This document shows, piece by piece, positions 1 through 10,667 of a DNA stretch of 64,000 nt (positions are counted from its first letter, which is position 1; every line of letters begins with the position of its first letter). The notes below the pieces were generated by a model. That model saw only the letters and a program-made list of their open reading frames with translations, ran no database searches and had not been told where the DNA came from. The DNA is from Mesorhizobium loti (GTDB taxonomy: Bacteria; Pseudomonadota; Alphaproteobacteria; Rhizobiales; Rhizobiaceae), in the NCBI GenBank assembly GCA_014189435.1, contig CP050293.1, positions 5,001 through 69,000 on the forward strand, written 5' to 3'. A program made the translations under genes and the position numbers.

Positions 1-2145
<2,145 letters not shown>

Positions 2146-2420
2146 GTTCTCATTCCTTATGCTCATCGTGAAACACGATGGTCTTACCAGCGCTCACGCA
2201 TGAGCGGCCCCTCTGGGGCCTATGCTCCGCGAGGGCGCCGGAAAACCGGCGACGCGCAGTCGCGCTTGCGGGCTTATGCCCGAAGCGCCCTGTAGATAAC
2301 GTCGCCTTGGCACGGAAAGACGGGCAAATGGCACAAGCTTATAGCGAGCAGGTATCTCCTACTCACTATTCCCTACTGCCTAATCCCTAACCCAGCTTCT
2401 CGAACAACGTGCGTTTTGCC
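2146..2420 (+). other. 23S-5S spacer of the rrn operon
   Basis: No gene is visible between the 23S and 5S rRNAs. The stretch is GC-rich and partly self-complementary (for example GGGCGCCGGAAAACCGGCG near 2233), which fits processing stems, but I cannot place the cleavage sites. Confidence 0.7.
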
Positions 2421-2539
2421 GACCTGGTGGTTATGGCGGAGCGGCTGCACCCGATCCCATTCCGAACTCGGCCGTGAAACGCTCCAGCGCTGATGGTACT
2501 TCGTCTCAAGACGCGGGAGAGTAGGTCGCTGCCAGGTCT
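2421..2539 (+). rRNA. rrf: 5S ribosomal RNA
   Basis: The sequence begins GACCTGGTGG and closes with the complementary CCAGGTC, forming helix I. It contains the conserved 5S core CCCGATCCCATTCCGAACTC. Length is about 118 nt, as usual. It follows the 23S gene on the same strand by about 275 bp. Confidence 0.96.
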
Positions 2540-2596
2540 GCTAAACGCACGTTGAAATCTTCTCTCTACGAAAAGGCCCGCCAATCGGGAAACCTC

Positions 2597-2617
2597 GGGC
2601 CGCGAAAGCGGCCCTTT
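2597..2617 (+). terminator. Probable rrn terminator after 5S
   Basis: GGGCCGC-GAAA-GCGGCCC forms a perfect 7-bp stem closed by a GAAA tetraloop, followed by TTT. It lies about 60 bp beyond the 5S end. The T tract is short, so termination strength is uncertain. Confidence 0.65.
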
Positions 2618-2684
2618 CATTTGGTGAGCCATCTACCTATTTGTAAGCCATCCTATTCGTAGGCCTCGGCTTACGTCCAATAAA

Positions 2685-2728
2685 GCAAGCAAGTGCTTGC
2701 CTAGGAACGCAAGCAAACGCTTGCCTAG
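2685..2728 (+). repeat. Two tandem 20-bp hairpin repeats upstream of tRNA-fMet
   Basis: Copies at 2685-2704 and 2709-2728 differ only at two central bases. Each is itself a perfect 6-bp inverted repeat (GCAAGC-N4-GCTTGC) followed by CTAG. The second copy ends 6 bp before the mature tRNA 5' end, so in the transcript they would form two tandem stem-loops in the 5' leader. Confidence 0.75.
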
Positions 2729-2734
2729 AGGTGA

Positions 2735-2811
<77 letters not shown>

Positions 2812-2816
2812 AATAT

Positions 2817-2852
2817 CAAAACGGCCCGCTAATCGCGGGCCGTTTTGCTTTT
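2817..2852 (+). terminator. Rho-independent terminator after tRNA-fMet, possibly bidirectional
   Basis: A perfect 13-bp stem (CAAAACGGCCCGC with its complement), 5-nt loop TAATC, followed by CTTTT. On the minus strand the A/T-rich lower stem could also serve the oxidoreductase gene that ends at 2911. Confidence 0.88.
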
Positions 2853-2910
2853 GGGGGACTGCTTCTCCGAACACCCCGCAGGGCGCCATTGTTGATCAAT
2901 CTCGGAGGCT

Positions 2911-4200
2911 TTAGGAGCCTTTGTCCTGAAAGCGGTTCCAGGCGTGCATGCGGTTGGCCACCTGCACCGCGATCGGATGGAAAGGAACCGGCTTCATGTT
3001 GGTGACCGGGAGCGACATCTGCTCATCCGTGCGCCGCCCTGCCGCCCAGCGGCCGATTTCCTGGCCGAGCGACATCGAGAGTGCCACGCCACGACCCGAA
3101 TAGACTCCGCCAAACACAAGACCGGGTGCCAGACGATAGAGGCGCGGCCTGCGGTCGGGCACCACCGCGAACGTCCCGTGCCAATATTCCACCATCTCCG
3201 GTTCGCCGCCAAAGGCCGGGAAGGCTTTGCCCAGCATGCGCGAGACCTTGGTGCGGCCGCGATCGGCCTCGCCGAACCAGAATGTATGCGTGCCGCCGCT
3301 GACCAGCCGGTTGTCCCGGTCATAGTGGAAATAACGGATGTCGTTGCGCATGTCGGATACGGCCGGATTGCCGACGAGGATTTTCGCGCGCACCTCCTCC
3401 GGCAGGGGGTTGGTCGCAGCCTGGAACACCTTGAGCGGCACCAGCGTCTTCTTGAGCCCTGGCCAGATGTCGCCGGTCAACGCATTGGTCGCCAGCACCA
3501 CCTCCGGTGCGGTGACGCTTCCTGATGCGGTGAAAACGCGCCACCCACCTTCCACCTTCTCGATGCGCGTTGCCCGGGAGTTCTCGCAGATGGTCACGCC
3601 TTCGCGCTCCAGCGCCGCCGCAAGGCCGATGGTCATGGCAAACGGGTTGATATGGCCCGAATTGTGCACCATCCAGCCGCCGAGATAGGGACTGCCGATG
3701 CGCGCGGTGGCTTCGTCGCGGTCAAGGCTCGAGACATTGGCGCCGAAGGCTTTCCACTCCTCGTAGAACTGGCGGGTGCGGGCAAGCGTCGCCTCGGTGT
3801 GTGCAGGCTGGATCCAGCCTTCCTGCACCTGGTGCGCATCGATGTTGAAGCGCTGCATCAGGCCGAAGGCCACACCGGCCGCATCGGCGACCATGCGGTT
3901 GTAGCGGGTGCCGACGGTCTTTCCATATGCCACTTCGAATTCCGAAGGCGATGCCTTGGAATGGTGGGAGATGACGAGACCGTTGTTGCGGCCGGAAGCC
4001 GCCGAGCCGACCTCGTTGCCTTCGAGGATGATGACGTCGACGCCGCTGTCGCGCGCGCCGAGTGCCGCGGCCATGCCGGTGAAGCCGCCACCGACGACCA
4101 GCACATCGGTCTTCAAATCGCCCTGGAGCGCCGGCGCCGTCTGGCGCAGATCCGCGGTCTTGCGCCACAGATGCGGCGTCTTCCAGTCGACTTCAAACAT
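2911..4200 (-). CDS. FAD-dependent oxidoreductase of the D-amino-acid/glycine oxidase family
   Basis: A 429-residue DAO-type flavoenzyme. An N-terminal Rossmann motif (VVGGGFTG, residues 35-42) is followed by an acidic strand end (IILEGNE) and an SAASGRNNG segment typical of gamma-glutamylputrescine oxidase (PuuB/OrdL) and related amine oxidases. A near-C-terminal FGGVYSGRG flavin motif is present. Such enzymes oxidise the C-N bond of secondary or primary amines; the substrate here is unknown. It is the last gene of the importer operon and overlaps the LivF-like gene by 8 bp, so it probably oxidises the imported compound or a product of it. Confidence 0.85.
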   Translation of the reverse strand: MFEVDWKTPHLWRKTADLRQTAPALQGDLKTDVLVVGGGFTGMAAALGARDSGVDVIILEGNEVGSAASGRNNGLVISHHSKASPSEFEVAYGKTVGTRYNRMVADAAGVAFGLMQRFNIDAHQVQEGWIQPAHTEATLARTRQFYEEWKAFGANVSSLDRDEATARIGSPYLGGWMVHNSGHINPFAMTIGLAAALEREGVTICENSRATRIEKVEGGWRVFTASGSVTAPEVVLATNALTGDIWPGLKKTLVPLKVFQAATNPLPEEVRAKILVGNPAVSDMRNDIRYFHYDRDNRLVSGGTHTFWFGEADRGRTKVSRMLGKAFPAFGGEPEMVEYWHGTFAVVPDRRPRLYRLAPGLVFGGVYSGRGVALSMSLGQEIGRWAAGRRTDEQMSLPVTNMKPVPFHPIAVQVANRMHAWNRFQDKGS

Positions 4201-4942
4201 GAAGCACTTCCACGGTGGCGCCGCCGAGATAGTGCTCGCTCAAAGCTGAATGCTCGGCCATTTCCTGTGCGGGGGCGTGAAGCTTCACCTTGCCGGTGTT
4301 CAGCAGATAGGCGTAGTCGCCGCATTCGAGCGCGAGCTGAACGTTCTGCTCGACAAGGAGGATGGAAATGCCGTTGCGCGACAGGTCAAGGATGATGCGG
4401 AAGATCTGATGAACAATCTTCGGGGCGAGGCCGAGAGACGGTTCATCGAGCATCAGGAGTTTCGGCTCGGCCATCAGCGCCCGACCGATCGCAAGCATCT
4501 GTTGCTGGCCGCCGGACATGCGGCTCGCCATGCCGTTGCGCCGCTCCTTCAGCACCGGAAAGAGATCGAAGGCCTCGGCGCGCAGCGCCTCAAAACTCTT
4601 GCCGCCGCGCCCGACATGGGCGGCGACCAGGTTTTCTTCCACGGTCAGCCGTTGGAAGATCTGGCGGCCTTCCGGGCAATGGGTGATGCCCAGGCGCACG
4701 ACCTGCTCCGGCCGCAGGCCGGTAATGTCGCGCCCTTCGAAGGTGATGCTGCCGGCGGTCGCACGCGCAACGCCGGAGATGGAGTTGAGCAGTGTCGTCT
4801 TGCCGGCACCGTTCGGGCCGAGAACGACGACGATCTCGTGCGGATCGACGTCGACGTATATGTCTTCAAGAACGCCGACGCGTCCGTATCCCGAGCTGAG
4901 CCCGGCGATCCTGAGCAGCGGCTCGGATGTCGTCGATGTCAT
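4193..4942 (-). CDS. Branched-chain-amino-acid-type ABC transporter ATPase, LivF-like
   Basis: 249 residues. Walker A GPNGAGKTT is at 42-50, signature MSGGQ at 142-146, Walker B KLLMLDEP at 161-168. The small size and the GMASRMSGGQQQ context are LivF-type. With the LivG-like partner it would drive the LivH/LivM-like permease at the inner face of the membrane. Its start overlaps the LivG-like gene by 77 bp, so translational coupling is likely. The family imports amino acids, amides, urea and many carboxylates, so the name does not fix the substrate. Confidence 0.92.
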   Translation of the reverse strand: MTSTTSEPLLRIAGLSSGYGRVGVLEDIYVDVDPHEIVVVLGPNGAGKTTLLNSISGVARATAGSITFEGRDITGLRPEQVVRLGITHCPEGRQIFQRLTVEENLVAAHVGRGGKSFEALRAEAFDLFPVLKERRNGMASRMSGGQQQMLAIGRALMAEPKLLMLDEPSLGLAPKIVHQIFRIILDLSRNGISILLVEQNVQLALECGDYAYLLNTGKVKLHAPAQEMAEHSALSEHYLGGATVEVLHV

Positions 4943-5696
4943 TGGCGGTTCCCAGATAGGCGAGTTGGACGTCGGTGCTGGCCTGCACCTCGGCGGGTGT
5001 TCCCTGAAAAAGCAGCTTTCCGTGATGCATGACGATGATGTTGTCGCAAAGCGCCATCACCAGATCCATGTCGTGCTCGACGATGATCGTGATCCGGTCG
5101 GGCGCGCGCTGGGCGGCAAGCCTGGCGGTCAACTCCGCCGTTTCGTGATGGTTCAGCCCGGCGGCGGGCTCGTCAAGCAGCAGCAGGCGCGGATTGCAGA
5201 CCAGCGCGCGGGCGATTTCCAGCATGCGTTGCCGGCCATAGGGCAGGCTGCCGGCTTCCGCGTCGGCATGGCCTTGCAGATCGAAAAACCGCAAGATCTC
5301 CATGCATTTTTCACGCCGGTGGTCGCGCCGGGCCGAGGCATAGGGCGGCCACAGCACTTCTTTCCAGATGCCGCCGACATCGCTCGGATAGAAGCAGACC
5401 TCGAGGTTTTCGAGCGCCGTCATCTGATCGAAGAGACGGATGTTCTGGTAGGTGCGGGCGACTCCTGAATTGGCGATCTGATATTTCTTCAGCCGGTCGA
5501 GGCGTTTGCCGTCAAGCGCTATCGATCCGGAGGAGACGGTGTAGGAGCCGGCGGTCATGTTGATGAGCGTCGATTTGCCGGCGCCGTTGGGGCCGATCAC
5601 GCCGTGGATCAGCCCGGGGGCGAAGGAGGCGGTCACGTCATCGATGGCGACGACCTGGCCATATTCCTTTCGCAATTTGTCGAAGGCCAGGGTCAT
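4866..5696 (-). CDS. Branched-chain-amino-acid-type ABC transporter ATPase, LivG-like
   Basis: 276 residues from the ATG at 5696, which overlaps the LivM-like stop as ATGA. Walker A GPNGAGKST is at 35-43 and Walker B LLLLDEP near 171-177. The insertion with NIRLFDQMTALENL is typical of LivG. The signature is LPYGR (151-155) instead of the family's usual L(S)YG(Q/E), a mild deviation. About 20 residues rich in Arg extend the C-terminus beyond the usual LivG length and overlap the next gene. Confidence 0.92.
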   Translation of the reverse strand: MTLAFDKLRKEYGQVVAIDDVTASFAPGLIHGVIGPNGAGKSTLINMTAGSYTVSSGSIALDGKRLDRLKKYQIANSGVARTYQNIRLFDQMTALENLEVCFYPSDVGGIWKEVLWPPYASARRDHRREKCMEILRFFDLQGHADAEAGSLPYGRQRMLEIARALVCNPRLLLLDEPAAGLNHHETAELTARLAAQRAPDRITIIVEHDMDLVMALCDNIIVMHHGKLLFQGTPAEVQASTDVQLAYLGTANDIDDIRAAAQDRRAQLGIRTRRRS

Positions 5697-6688
5697 TTGC
5701 CGAACAGTCTCCGGATAAGCTTGTCTGGTCCGAAGCTGCGCGGAACGATGCCGGCCGGGCGTACAATGATCAGGAAGATCATCAACAGCCCGAGGAAAAG
5801 AATGCGCCATTCGGCGAATTCGCGCAGCACTTCCGGCAGCAGGATCAGGATTGCCGCACCGGCGACGATGCCGAGAATGTTGCCGATGCCGCCGACCACG
5901 ATCATCAGCACGATCAGCACGGATTCCTGTAGCGTGAAACTCTCCGGGCTGACGAAACGCTGAGAGGCGCCGAAGATCGCTCCCGCGATCGAGCCGATCG
6001 TCGCGGAGGTCGCAAAGGCGGCAAGTTTGGCGTTGGTCGTGTTGATGCCGATGCCGCGCGCGGCGTCCTGGTCTTCGCGGATCGCTGCCCAGGCCTTGCC
6101 AAGGATGGACCGCTCCAGCCGCCGGGCCAGAAGCCCGGCCAGGAGCACGACGACAAGCAGGAGCCAGAAGAAATCGACGGGCCGGGCGATCTGGATGCCG
6201 AGGATCGAAGCCTTGTCGAGGCGAGCGATGCCTTTCGGCCCACCGGTAAGCCAGTCGACATTGTTGATGATGATGCGCACGATCTCGCCGAAGCCCAGTG
6301 TAACGATGGCAAGATAGTCGCCGCGCAGTCTCAACACCGGGATGCCGAGCAATATGCCGGTGATCGCACCGAGGCAGGCGGCTACGACCAGAATGAGCAG
6401 GAAGGGCAGATGCAGGTCGAGTTGGGGGCTGGCGAGCAGCGCATAGCTGTAGGCGCCCACTGCATAGAAGGCGACGAAGCCGAGATCGAGCAGGCCGGTA
6501 TAGCCGATCACGATGTTCAGGCCGATGCCGAGCAGGATGTAGATCAGCAGGCTGTCGATGACGCGGATGTAGTAGTTGGGCAGGAAGGGCGTCGCCGCGA
6601 TCAGCGCGATCGCGATGGCGAAGACAAGGAACGCGACGGCCCGGCTCGAGCGCGGCCTGGCAGCCGTAAGGCTCTCGGCGACCGACAT
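5693..6688 (-). CDS. Branched-chain-amino-acid-type ABC permease, LivM-like
   Basis: 331 residues, strongly hydrophobic, with about eight to ten membrane segments. The family motif near residues 120-170 (GDYLAIVTLGFGEIVRIIINN...TGGPKGI) identifies LivM. The later GKAWAAIREDQDAARGIGIN segment is the coupling loop that contacts the ATPase. Overlaps the LivH-like stop by one base (TGATG) and the LivG-like start by four. Confidence 0.93.
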   Translation of the reverse strand: MSVAESLTAARPRSSRAVAFLVFAIAIALIAATPFLPNYYIRVIDSLLIYILLGIGLNIVIGYTGLLDLGFVAFYAVGAYSYALLASPQLDLHLPFLLILVVAACLGAITGILLGIPVLRLRGDYLAIVTLGFGEIVRIIINNVDWLTGGPKGIARLDKASILGIQIARPVDFFWLLLVVVLLAGLLARRLERSILGKAWAAIREDQDAARGIGINTTNAKLAAFATSATIGSIAGAIFGASQRFVSPESFTLQESVLIVLMIVVGGIGNILGIVAGAAILILLPEVLREFAEWRILFLGLLMIFLIIVRPAGIVPRSFGPDKLIRRLFGK

Positions 6689-7638
6689 CAGAACTCCCTC
6701 TTGTACACGATGCTCTCCTCGGACACGGCCTCGCCCAATATGCCGGCGGGGCGAACGAGAAGCACGAGTATGAGGATCGCGAAGGTGAGCACATCGCGAT
6801 ATTCGGTGCCCAGCACGCCATGGGTGATGACGGGCAGCAGCGCGGTTCCGCCCACTTCGACGAAGGCCAGGATGAAGGCGCCAAGCATGGCGCCGGGAAT
6901 GGAACCGATGCCGCCGAGGATCGCCGCGGTGAAGGCCTTCAGGCCAATGACGGCGCCCATCGTCGGCGACATGATGCCGTAATAGCTGGCATAGAGGATG
7001 CCACCGGCCGCGCCGAGCAGCGGGCCGACGAAGAACACCATCGAGATCGCGCCGTTGACGTTGATGCCCAGAAGCTGTGCGGTGGGGCGGCTTTCCGAAA
7101 CTGCACGCACGATGATGCCGATGCGGCTGCGGTTGACGAGGAAATGCAGACCGAACATCAACACGAAGGCGGCGACGAGGATGCCGATCTGCATCGAGGT
7201 GATGGTGCCACCCAGCACCTCATAGCGGACGACAGGGAAGAAGCTCGGAAAGGCGACAGGCTGCGGGCCGGCAAGAATCTGCATGCCGGTGACCAGTGAG
7301 AGCGAAACGCCAAGTGAGGACAGCATCGGCGCAAGCCGGGTGGAATTTCGCAACGGTTTGTAGGCGACGCGTTCAATGCCGACGCCGATGAAGCCGACCA
7401 GGAAGACAGCGACGACAAAGGCCACGGTAAGCGCGATCGCGCCCGCCATGCCGACATCGCCGACCAGCATGGAGAGGATCAGAAAGGCGACATAGGCGCC
7501 GAGCATGAACATCTCGCCATGGGCGAAATTGATCATGCGCAGCACGCCGTAGACCATCGTGTAGCCGAGCGCGATCAGCGCGTAAATCGAGCCGATGGTC
7601 AACGCGTTGACCGTCTGTTGAATGAGGTTTCCCAGCAT
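6688..7638 (-). CDS. Branched-chain-amino-acid-type ABC permease, LivH-like
   Basis: 316 residues with about eight membrane segments. The N-terminus (NALTIGSIYALIALGYTMVYGVLRMINFAHGE) is the LivH hallmark, and the coupling loop (VRAVSESRPTAQLLGIN) is present. Second gene of the operon, separated from the binding-protein gene by 120 bp that contain a strong hairpin. Forms the permease pair with the LivM-like protein. Confidence 0.93.
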   Translation of the reverse strand: MLGNLIQQTVNALTIGSIYALIALGYTMVYGVLRMINFAHGEMFMLGAYVAFLILSMLVGDVGMAGAIALTVAFVVAVFLVGFIGVGIERVAYKPLRNSTRLAPMLSSLGVSLSLVTGMQILAGPQPVAFPSFFPVVRYEVLGGTITSMQIGILVAAFVLMFGLHFLVNRSRIGIIVRAVSESRPTAQLLGINVNGAISMVFFVGPLLGAAGGILYASYYGIMSPTMGAVIGLKAFTAAILGGIGSIPGAMLGAFILAFVEVGGTALLPVITHGVLGTEYRDVLTFAILILVLLVRPAGILGEAVSEESIVYKREF

Positions 7639-7716
7639 GGGCCGGTGTCCTGTGCAATGGGTTCCCGATCGACGGTCCGTCGCACTCTTGTCGGGCGCGG
7701 CCGTCGACAGGCAAGG

Positions 7717-7746
7717 GGAGCCGCCTTTAAAAAGGCAGGCGGCTCC
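7717..7746 (-). other. Hairpin between binding-protein and permease genes
   Basis: A perfect 10-bp stem (GGAGCCGCCT and its complement) around a 10-nt A-rich loop. No T tract follows in either direction, so it is more likely an mRNA 3'-end stabiliser or processing barrier for the binding-protein message than a full terminator. Confidence 0.6.
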
Positions 7747-7758
7747 GGCGCCCGGCTG

Positions 7759-8871
7759 CTATTTCGAGCCGACAAGCTGGAACTTCGATCCCTCGACCTT
7801 GTAGAGGTACGATGGGGCAACTTTAAGTTCGCCCGTTTCGTCGAATTCCAGTTCACCCACGGCGGTCTTGACCTTGACCGCGTGCAGCGCCGTGTTGATG
7901 TCCTCGCGCGTCAGGCCCTTGGTCGTCTTCAGCACCTGTTCGAGGATCTGGCCCTGAACATAGCCATAGATCGAGTAAGGGCCGGCTTCTTCGCCATACT
8001 TGGCCTTGTAGAGTTTGGCGAACTCGGCGATCTCCGGCGAGGCATCCATCGGCGGCACCTGGATGGCGACGAGCGTGCCCTGGACGTTGGGCTCGCCGGC
8101 CTGCTTGATCAGGTCCGGCGTATAGCCGCCGTCGGGCACGATCAGCGTGGCGGTGATGCCTTGCTCATGCATCTGCTTTGCAAAGAGCGCCAGCTGCGGC
8201 ATGACGGCACCGAGATAGATGACGTCGGGCTTCTTCGGCTTGATCTGCGCCAGCACGGCGGCGAAGTCCACATCGCTTGGCGCGACCGAAATCGTGTCGA
8301 TGACCTTGCCGCCGCCATCCTGGAAGTTCTTGGCGAAGATTTCGGAGATTCCCTGTCCGAAAACCTGCTTGTCGTTGACGACCAGGGCCGTCTTGGCGCT
8401 CAGCTTGCCGAGCGCGTATTCAGCCGGCAGCAGCGCGCCCGCCAGATCGTTCGCGACCGGACGCACCATGAGCTTGTAGCCCTGCTTGGTGAGCGAAGGG
8501 TTGGAGCCGAAGGTCATTGTCGGCAGCGAGCAATCCTCGTAGATCGGCAGAGTGGACTGGGCGACACCGGAATTGAAGTTGACGAGGCCCAGAACCACCT
8601 TGTCATTGTCGCAGAACTTTTGCGCCACGAGCGTTCCCTCGCGCGGATCCGCCTTGTCGTCTTGCTGGTCATAGGCAACGGTCACGCCATTGACCCCACC
8701 ATCGGCGTTCAACTTGTCGACATAGAGCTTGAAGCCGTTATGCCATGTGGTGCCGAAATAGGCCTGCGGGCCGGAAAGTGGAGCGGATAGACCAATCGTG
8801 ATCTGCTCGGCCATGGCCGGACCCGCGAACAGCGATGCTCCGAGAAGGAGCGTGGCGATAAATTTTCTCAT
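7759..8871 (-). CDS. Periplasmic substrate-binding protein of a Liv-type ABC importer
   Basis: 370 residues. Signal peptide 1-21 (MRKFIATLLLGASLFAGPAMA, cut before EQ). The mature start ITIGLSAPLSGPQAYFG is the Peripla_BP_6 opening that lies near the ligand pocket. It binds the imported solute in the periplasm and delivers it to LivH/LivM. The ligand cannot be read from sequence. It heads the six-gene operon running to 2911; the upstream gap holds a GTGTCGACAC operator. Confidence 0.92.
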   Translation of the reverse strand: MRKFIATLLLGASLFAGPAMAEQITIGLSAPLSGPQAYFGTTWHNGFKLYVDKLNADGGVNGVTVAYDQQDDKADPREGTLVAQKFCDNDKVVLGLVNFNSGVAQSTLPIYEDCSLPTMTFGSNPSLTKQGYKLMVRPVANDLAGALLPAEYALGKLSAKTALVVNDKQVFGQGISEIFAKNFQDGGGKVIDTISVAPSDVDFAAVLAQIKPKKPDVIYLGAVMPQLALFAKQMHEQGITATLIVPDGGYTPDLIKQAGEPNVQGTLVAIQVPPMDASPEIAEFAKLYKAKYGEEAGPYSIYGYVQGQILEQVLKTTKGLTREDINTALHAVKVKTAVGELEFDETGELKVAPSYLYKVEGSKFQLVGSK

Positions 8872-8970
8872 GATGGTTCCCCTTGGCTACTGGTCACAGC
8901 AGGAGCGGCCGTTCCGGTCTTTTCTCCCGTGGAAGCCATCGAAGCAGACAAAGAGACTGCCGTCAAGAAA

Positions 8971-8980
8971 GTGTCGACAC
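8971..8980. promoter_or_regulatory. GTGTCGACAC operator upstream of the importer operon
   Basis: A perfect palindrome about 100 bp before the binding-protein start. A possible -35 (TTGAAC on the minus strand, near 8991) sits just upstream of it, so a bound repressor would block the promoter. It matches the sites at 9816, 17004 and 21798. Assigned to the adjacent GntR-family regulator by inference. Confidence 0.7.
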
Positions 8981-9011
8981 TATTGCGTTCAATTTTGTGC
9001 TCAGATATCGA

Positions 9012-9797
9012 TTATGCGTCGCGGGTCCTTCGCCGGCGCTTCAGATCGGCGCCATTGTCGGGCGCGAAAACCTTGAGCAGGGCATCCTTGAGCGCCTGCT
9101 GCGTGGCGGAGACGGTCATCTCGATATGTTCGCGCAACAGTTTCATGCCGTTTTCGACATCCCGCCTGACGGCGGCATCGACGATTGCCGAGTGAGAGGT
9201 GATCTGCGTCCTGTCATGCGAGGGATGTTCGATCTGGATGCGGCGGATGAAGCGGATACGCGCATTGATGGAGGTGAGCTGGCCGACGAGTTCCGGATTT
9301 CCCGACAGTTCGGCGATAAGCAGATGGAAGCCTTCGTCCTCGGCCAGGATGATGTCCGGCGGCTGGTTTTGGTAGGCGTCGACGATCGCTTCCCAGTAGC
9401 TCCGCAGCCGGTCGATTTCGCCGTCGTCGGCGCGTTCGCACATCAGCTTGAAAGCGGCGCATTCGATGATCGAGCGGAACTCGTAGAGGTCGAGCAGGCC
9501 CTCGGTGCTGAGGCTCCTGACGAAAAAGCCGCGATTGGGCGTGAGCGAAACGAAACCCTCGGAGGCGAGCCGGTTCAGCGCCTCGCGGATCGGTGTGCGC
9601 GACACGCCGAGGCTGCGCGAAAGCTGGACTTCGTTGATGCGTTCGCCGGGCTTCAGCTTGAACTCGACGAGAAGCTTGCGGATGGTGTTGTAGGCGCGTT
9701 CGCTGCTATCGGCAGCGCGGCGCGTTTCGGCCTCGTTGGCAAGGGACGGGTCGCTATCGGCGCTGGTCTCGGCTCGTTCGGTCACGACGATTCTCAT
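9012..9797 (-). CDS. GntR-family (FadR/FCD subfamily) transcriptional regulator
   Basis: 261 residues from the ATG at 9797; a longer frame exists upstream but lacks family character and would run through the divergent promoter. Winged helix at about 35-95 with recognition helix LGVSRTPIREAL (63-74), then an FCD ligand-binding domain (about 103-235) with the conserved D/E, H and H residues (LAEDEGFHLLIAELSGN, SHSAIVDAA, LREHIE) that bind metal and organic acid. Divergent from the ProC-like gene across a gap that holds a GTGTCTACAC site, suggesting autoregulation. Likely local controller of the island. Confidence 0.9.
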   Translation of the reverse strand: MRIVVTERAETSADSDPSLANEAETRRAADSSERAYNTIRKLLVEFKLKPGERINEVQLSRSLGVSRTPIREALNRLASEGFVSLTPNRGFFVRSLSTEGLLDLYEFRSIIECAAFKLMCERADDGEIDRLRSYWEAIVDAYQNQPPDIILAEDEGFHLLIAELSGNPELVGQLTSINARIRFIRRIQIEHPSHDRTQITSHSAIVDAAVRRDVENGMKLLREHIEMTVSATQQALKDALLKVFAPDNGADLKRRRRTRDA

Positions 9798-9815
9798 CTG
9801 ATTTGTATGCAGGCT

Positions 9816-9825
9816 GTGTCTACAC
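9816..9825. promoter_or_regulatory. GTGTCTACAC operator between the GntR and ProC-like genes
   Basis: Differs by one base from the perfect palindrome at 8971, 17004 and 21798. Lies 19 bp before the regulator start and 71 bp before the ProC-like start, so it can serve both divergent genes. A possible plus-strand -35 (TTGTAT, 9803) lies just upstream. Confidence 0.6.
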
Positions 9826-9895
9826 TTCGTAGAGCGCCTTTCTTTCCCAACTTCGCGTGAATGGCAAGCAGCAGGTTCAAATCCGGGGGACAACA

Positions 9896-10648
9896 ATGAT
9901 TGTAGGCATTCTTGGCGTCGGGCATCTGGCGGCGTCCATGCTGGCTGGTTTCCTGCGTTCCGGGCTCGATCCCGCGGCGATCGTGCTGTCACCGCGTGGC
10001 AAGGCGGCTGCGCTTTCCGCCCGGCACGGTTTTCGATTGGCAACCGACAATCGCGATCTCGTCGAACGATCCGATGTCGTCATTGTCGCCGTGCGTCCGG
10101 CGCATGCGCCGGACGCGGTCGCCGGCCTGCCATGGCGCACGGATCAAATAGTGGTTTCGGTTTGCGCCGGCGTAGCGCTGTCGCGGTTCGCTGTCGCGCC
10201 TGCGCGCGCGGTGCGCGCCATGCCGTTCACCGCTTCCGAAATCTGTGCCAGTCCGACAATCTATTTCCCCGACCTCGAGAAAGCGCGGGCGGTTCTCGAC
10301 CGGCTCGGCCCCTCAATCGCTCTGGCCAGTGAAACGGACTTCGAAGTGGCCACGGTCAATGCCGCCATCTATGGCTGGGTGCAGGATCTGATCCGCAGAA
10401 CGACTGAATGGTCGAGCACGCAAGGTCTCGATCCGGCAATTGGCCGCCGGCTGACGGCGATGACGTTCGTGGCCGCCGGGCGGCTGATTGAGGAGAAGGA
10501 CCAGCCGATGGATCAGATGCTCGAGGAGCTGGTGACACCGGGCGGCATCACCGAGCGGGGCCTGCGGGTGCTTTCGGCGCGCGGTGTGCCAGCCGCCTGG
10601 GAGGAGGCTTGCTCGGCCGTGCTCGACAAACTGACGAGCCCTTGCTGA
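9896..10648 (+). CDS. Pyrroline-5-carboxylate reductase-like NAD(P) oxidoreductase
   Basis: 250 residues from the ATG at 9896, which has a GGGGGA ribosome site five bases upstream; an in-frame GTG at 9857 is less likely. N-terminal Rossmann motif GILGVGHLA (4-12), then AVRP and a conserved MPFTASEI stretch in place of ProC's MPNTP. The C-terminal dimer helix contains the LVTPGGITERGLRVL segment typical of ProC. Probably reduces a cyclic imine or related product, as a divergent partner of the GntR gene. The altered MPN segment argues for a substrate other than pyrroline-5-carboxylate. Confidence 0.8.
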   Translation: MIVGILGVGHLAASMLAGFLRSGLDPAAIVLSPRGKAAALSARHGFRLATDNRDLVERSDVVIVAVRPAHAPDAVAGLPWRTDQIVVSVCAGVALSRFAVAPARAVRAMPFTASEICASPTIYFPDLEKARAVLDRLGPSIALASETDFEVATVNAAIYGWVQDLIRRTTEWSSTQGLDPAIGRRLTAMTFVAAGRLIEEKDQPMDQMLEELVTPGGITERGLRVLSARGVPAAWEEACSAVLDKLTSPC

Positions 10649-10667
10649 GGCGCAGCGCCACACGCGC

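Noticed and set aside
2685..2728. Possible CRISPR-like direct repeat
   Set aside because: Only two copies with 4-bp spacing, and each copy is a hairpin; no spacers or cas genes.
7519..8790. A 423-residue plus-strand frame
   Set aside because: Antisense to the Liv-type binding-protein gene, which has a clear signal peptide and family motifs.
9857..9895. GTG at 9857 as the start of the ProC-like gene
   Set aside because: The Rossmann strand begins at the ATG at 9896, which has a good ribosome site, and the extra residues have no family match.
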